A stretch of DNA of 8,490 nucleotides, taken from contig DKFG01000054.1 of NCBI GenBank assembly GCA_002452325.1, forward strand, positions 7,092 through 15,581, written 5' to 3'. Shown here one piece after another: positions 5,460 through 8,490 of this stretch. The notes beneath the pieces are model-generated. The model had not been told where the DNA came from. It worked only from the letters and a program-made list of their open reading frames with translations, and made no database searches. Source of the stretch: Geobacter sp. UBA6802. Its GTDB lineage: Bacteria > Desulfobacterota > Desulfuromonadia > Geobacterales > Pseudopelobacteraceae. Position 1 is the first letter of the stretch; the number at the start of each line of letters is the position of its first letter. A program made the position numbers and the translations under genes.

Positions 5460-7865
5460 TTAACGGGTTGTTACTCCCAGTTTTTCCTTCAGATTCACAA
5501 CCACTTTCTGGTGCAGCTGCTGAACCTCTTCATCAGTCAGCGTCCGGTCGGCGGCACGGTAGCGTAGCCTGAGGGCAATACTCTTGCTTCCTGCAGGCAG
5601 TCGGTCGCCCTGATACAGATCAAAGATTGCCACTGCTTCAAGCTCCTTCACTTTGCTGCCATGTACACAGTCAATCAGGCTGGCTGCAGGCAGATCAAAG
5701 GGGGCCAACAGCGCCACATCACGCACGCTTTCAGGAAAACGTGACGGCGGTTCAATGGCGACACCCTTGCCGGTCAAGCGCACCAGCTCTTCAAAGTTCA
5801 GCTCAAAGTAGTAGACCGGTCGTTCAACCTCATAAGCGGCCTGTACATGTGGATGTAGTTCACCGACCGTACCGATAAGGGTTTTACCCGCAAGAATACG
5901 ACAGGACTTCCCCGGGTGATAGTATGGCTCCGGTTGATCAGAAACCCAGGTAACGCTGCCGATCTGCAGCTGATCAAACAGATTTTCAACAATCCCTTTG
6001 GCGTCAAAGAAGTCAACTTCAACCTTGTCCTGGCACCACCCTTCCTTGTCACGCAACCCACTGATGATGCCGGCACAATACATCGGCTCATTGGGCAACT
6101 CCCGGCCTGAATCGGCATGATAAACCCTGCGCATCTCAAACAGACGCAGATCAAGCCTACGGAAGCTCATGTTGCGAGAGGCGGTTTCTAAAAGCCCCGG
6201 CAGCAACGTTGTACGCATAACCGACTGCTCAGTGGCCAGCGGGTTGCAGAGCCTGATGGCGTTGCGGCGTGGATCGTCATCTGCCAGGAGCAGCTTATCG
6301 GCAGCATCTGGACCGATAAAGCTGAACGTCACGATTTCATGCATCCCCTCTTCAACACAATGATTCCGCACCAGTCGCTGCAGACGCTGATGCAGGCTGG
6401 GACGATCCGAAATCACTCGGGCAACCGGCAGAGTGGCCGGTACCTGATCAAAACCGTTCAGACGGCAGATCTCCTCAATCAGATCGATCTCGCGCTCAAT
6501 ATCAATCCGGTAAGAGGGAATGGTTACCTGAAAACTGTTATTAGAAACCGGCTGCACCTGAAACTCGAGATTGCGGAACAGGTCTGCCATCCGATCCGGA
6601 CTCAGTGACAACCCCAATATGGCGTTTGCCCGTTCAGGACGAAAGGTAACGGAAACCGCAGGCCGAGGAGCAGGAAAGTTGTCCACAATCCCCTTTGCCA
6701 CATTGCCGCCTGACAGCTGGGCAATCAGACTGGCAGCACGATCAATCGCCTTTGTCACCATCTCCAGATCAGCACCCCGCTCAAAGCGATGTGATGATTC
6801 GGTATGCAGCCCCAGCCGTTTACTGGTGCGCCGAATGGTCGGCGGATCAAAGAAGGCACTCTCCAGCAGAATGTCGGTGGTACGGTCGGTGATCTCCGAA
6901 TTCTCGCCCCCCATGATGCCAGCCAGGGCAACCGGACGCTCCTTATCGCAGATCATCAGATCAGCTGCGGTCAAGACACGTTCCTGACTGTCAAGGGTAC
7001 GGAACAGCTCTCCCTCAACAGCCTTCCGCACAATGATCTGTCCACCAGCTACCTGAGTGTAATCAAAGGCATGTAACGGATGTCCCAGCTCGATCATCAC
7101 CAGATTGGTCACATCAACCACATTGCTGATGGAGCGGACACCGACCGCATTCAGGCGTTTGACCAGCCAGGGAGGAGACGGCGCAATACTGCAACCGGAG
7201 ATGAAGCGGGCTGCATAACGCGGACAACCGGTCGGGTCCTGGATCGCCACAGCTATCTTGCTGTCAACAGGCTCACCATACTCGGGCACCACTACTGACT
7301 GATAGCGAACTTTTTTTCCCAGTTTGGCAGCGATTTCACGCGCAATACCGATCACGCTCAGACAGTCGGCACGATTAGGGGTCAGACCAATCTCGAATAC
7401 GGTGTCTTTCAGTCCTATTGCCTCAAAGAACGGTTTACCCAGTGGCAGGTCATCAGCCAGCACCATGATACCGGCGCTCTCCTCAGCCAGTCCCAGCTCT
7501 TTCTCTGAACAGAGCATGCCGCAGGACTCTTCCCCCCGTATCTTGGAGCGCTTGATCTTGAACTCACCGGGCAGCACCGCACCGACCTGGGCCAGGGCAA
7601 CCGTATCCCCCTGTTTGAAGTTCTGGGCGCCGCAGACCACCGACAGGATCCCATTACCGCTGTCTACCTTGCAGAGTGAGAGCTTGTCTGCATTGGGGTG
7701 CTGATTTTTTTCAACAACCCTCGCCACCACAACCTCATCCATGCCACTGCCTAGGGAGGTGACTCCCTCAACCTCCAACCCCAGCATGGTCAGCAAATCT
7801 GCCAACTCCTGAGGTGTCAGGTCAAAATCAACAAACTCTTTCAACCAGTTATAGGTTACTTTCAT
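5460..7865 (-). CDS. pheT: Phenylalanyl-tRNA synthetase beta subunit
   Basis: This is the 801-residue beta chain of the cytoplasmic alpha2beta2 enzyme that charges tRNA-Phe; full length for the bacterial family. It begins MKVTYNWLKEFVD. An EMAP/tRNA-binding OB domain lies at about 40-150 (HPNADKLSLCKVD at 56-68), followed by GLTPNRADCLSVIGIAREIAA (160-180). The B3/B4 editing domain is at about 210-390 and includes GHPLHAFDY, and the B5 domain is at about 405-480. The catalytic-like core follows with the conserved RNMSFRRLDLRLFE. The C-terminal FDX-ACB anticodon-binding domain (about 705-801) opens with RFPESVRDVALL. The start lies 14 nt after the pheS stop. The ribosome site is modest (TGGTGA at 7870-7875, with AAGGT slightly upstream), consistent with translational coupling to pheS. 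Confidence 0.97.
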   Translation of the reverse strand: MKVTYNWLKEFVDFDLTPQELADLLTMLGLEVEGVTSLGSGMDEVVVARVVEKNQHPNADKLSLCKVDSGNGILSVVCGAQNFKQGDTVALAQVGAVLPGEFKIKRSKIRGEESCGMLCSEKELGLAEESAGIMVLADDLPLGKPFFEAIGLKDTVFEIGLTPNRADCLSVIGIAREIAAKLGKKVRYQSVVVPEYGEPVDSKIAVAIQDPTGCPRYAARFISGCSIAPSPPWLVKRLNAVGVRSISNVVDVTNLVMIELGHPLHAFDYTQVAGGQIIVRKAVEGELFRTLDSQERVLTAADLMICDKERPVALAGIMGGENSEITDRTTDILLESAFFDPPTIRRTSKRLGLHTESSHRFERGADLEMVTKAIDRAASLIAQLSGGNVAKGIVDNFPAPRPAVSVTFRPERANAILGLSLSPDRMADLFRNLEFQVQPVSNNSFQVTIPSYRIDIEREIDLIEEICRLNGFDQVPATLPVARVISDRPSLHQRLQRLVRNHCVEEGMHEIVTFSFIGPDAADKLLLADDDPRRNAIRLCNPLATEQSVMRTTLLPGLLETASRNMSFRRLDLRLFEMRRVYHADSGRELPNEPMYCAGIISGLRDKEGWCQDKVEVDFFDAKGIVENLFDQLQIGSVTWVSDQPEPYYHPGKSCRILAGKTLIGTVGELHPHVQAAYEVERPVYYFELNFEELVRLTGKGVAIEPPSRFPESVRDVALLAPFDLPAASLIDCVHGSKVKELEAVAIFDLYQGDRLPAGSKSIALRLRYRAADRTLTDEEVQQLHQKVVVNLKEKLGVTTR

Positions 7866-7879
7866 ATATTCACCAGACC

Positions 7880-8490
7880 TTAAAACTGCCGTAGAAATCT
7901 GACGTCGTTTTCAAACAAAAGCCGCATGTCGCTGATGCCGTACTTCAACATGGCTATCCGCTCGATCCCCATACCAAAGGCAAAACCTGAGATCTCTTCC
8001 GGGTCGTAGCCCACATGACGGAAGACCTCTGGATCAACCATACCGGCCCCCAGAATTTCAAGCCAACCGGTCTGTTTACAGACGCGGCACCCAGTACCGC
8101 CGCAGATAACGCAGGCAATATCAACCTCAGCAGAAGGCTCTGTAAACGGGAAAAAACTGGGACGCAGACGAACACCGGTCTTCTGTCCGAACAGTTGGTT
8201 GGTAAAGGTAGTCAAAATTCCTTTCAGATCGGCAAAGGAGACCCTGGTATCCACCATCAGCCCTTCAACCTGATGAAACATCGGCGAATGAGTTGCATCA
8301 GAATCACAGCGGTAGACCGTGCCGGGCGCTATGATCCTGACCGGCGGCCTTTGTTGCAGCATGGTACGAATCTGCACCGGTGAGGTATGGGTACGGAGCA
8401 GCAACTGGTTATCTACAAAAAAAGTATCCTGCATGTCACGGGCCGGATGTTCGGGAGGAAAATTCAGCGCCTCGAAGTTGTACCAGTCGT
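7880..8490 (-). CDS. pheS: Phenylalanyl-tRNA synthetase alpha subunit, 3' part of gene (window-truncated)
   Basis: This is the catalytic alpha chain of phenylalanyl-tRNA synthetase. The frame runs from the window edge (first full codon at 8488) to TAA at 7880, giving the C-terminal 202 or so residues of a usual 340. It includes the conserved segment NFPPEHPARDMQDTFF. The class II motif 2 region is TVYRCDSDATHSPMFHQVEGL, with the FHQxEG signature. Next is a Cys cluster (CVICGGTGCRVCKQTGW) resembling a CxxC zinc knuckle found in many bacterial PheS proteins. Motif 3 is GFAFGMGIERIAML near the end. The ATG at 8434 is internal and not the start. The true start and any leader control lie outside the window. 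Confidence 0.96.
   Translation of the reverse strand, partial: DWYNFEALNFPPEHPARDMQDTFFVDNQLLLRTHTSPVQIRTMLQQRPPVRIIAPGTVYRCDSDATHSPMFHQVEGLMVDTRVSFADLKGILTTFTNQLFGQKTGVRLRPSFFPFTEPSAEVDIACVICGGTGCRVCKQTGWLEILGAGMVDPEVFRHVGYDPEEISGFAFGMGIERIAMLKYGISDMRLLFENDVRFLRQF

Noticed and set aside
5627..7704. Many plus-strand open frames opposite pheT
   Set aside because: All are shadows of the conserved 801-residue PheT frame and show no protein family features.
7880..8434. ATG at 8434 as the start of a short pheS
   Set aside because: The frame continues upstream to the window edge with conserved PheS residues (NFPPEHPARD), so this Met is internal.
1..8490. CRISPR array, tRNA gene, prophage or defence island
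   Set aside because: No regularly spaced repeat-spacer pattern, tRNA cloverleaf or phage/defence genes were seen; apart from the intron the content is housekeeping or envelope genes.

Overview
The window looks like ordinary chromosomal DNA of a Geobacter-like delta-proteobacterium (Desulfuromonadales/Geobacterales; a moderate-GC member such as Trichlorobacter lovleyi would fit). This placement rests on gene content and protein style: a sigma-54-driven glnB-glnA unit, a PilZ protein, a DUF4124-plus-M23 envelope protein and pheS-pheT. No database search was possible, so the genus is an inference.

Layout. Positions 1-785 (minus) hold the 5' part of glnA, with glnB just upstream at 829-1167 (minus). 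The two form a nitrogen-assimilation operon preceded by a well-formed -24/-12 (sigma-54) promoter at 1238-1255. Further upstream is a gene for a c-di-GMP-binding PilZ protein (1393-2115, minus). It is divergent from an exported M23 (LytM-type) peptidase gene (2260-3075, plus), which has its own good sigma-70 promoter. Positions 3088-5016 (minus) are a complete group IIC intron: a 5' GTGCG end, domains I-III, a 467-residue reverse transcriptase/maturase in domain IV, and well-formed domains V and VI. The intron sits 9 nt after the stem of a Rho-independent terminator. That terminator ends the transcript of a small exported protein gene (5073-5369, minus). Next come pheT (5460-7865, minus) and the 3' part of pheS (7880 to the window end, minus), a translation operon.

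How the parts relate. GlnB senses the nitrogen/energy state and controls glutamine synthetase, and both genes are co-transcribed under sigma-54. PheS and PheT form the alpha2beta2 phenylalanyl-tRNA synthetase. The M23 protein and the small secreted protein are convergent genes facing the same terminator, and the intron has separated the M23 stop codon from that hairpin by about 1.9 kb.

I found no new defence system, CRISPR array or tRNA gene. The most interesting items are the intact terminator-associated group IIC intron with extra domain I hairpins, the sigma-54 control region with an upstream repeat cluster, and the uncharacterised small periplasmic protein downstream of pheT.
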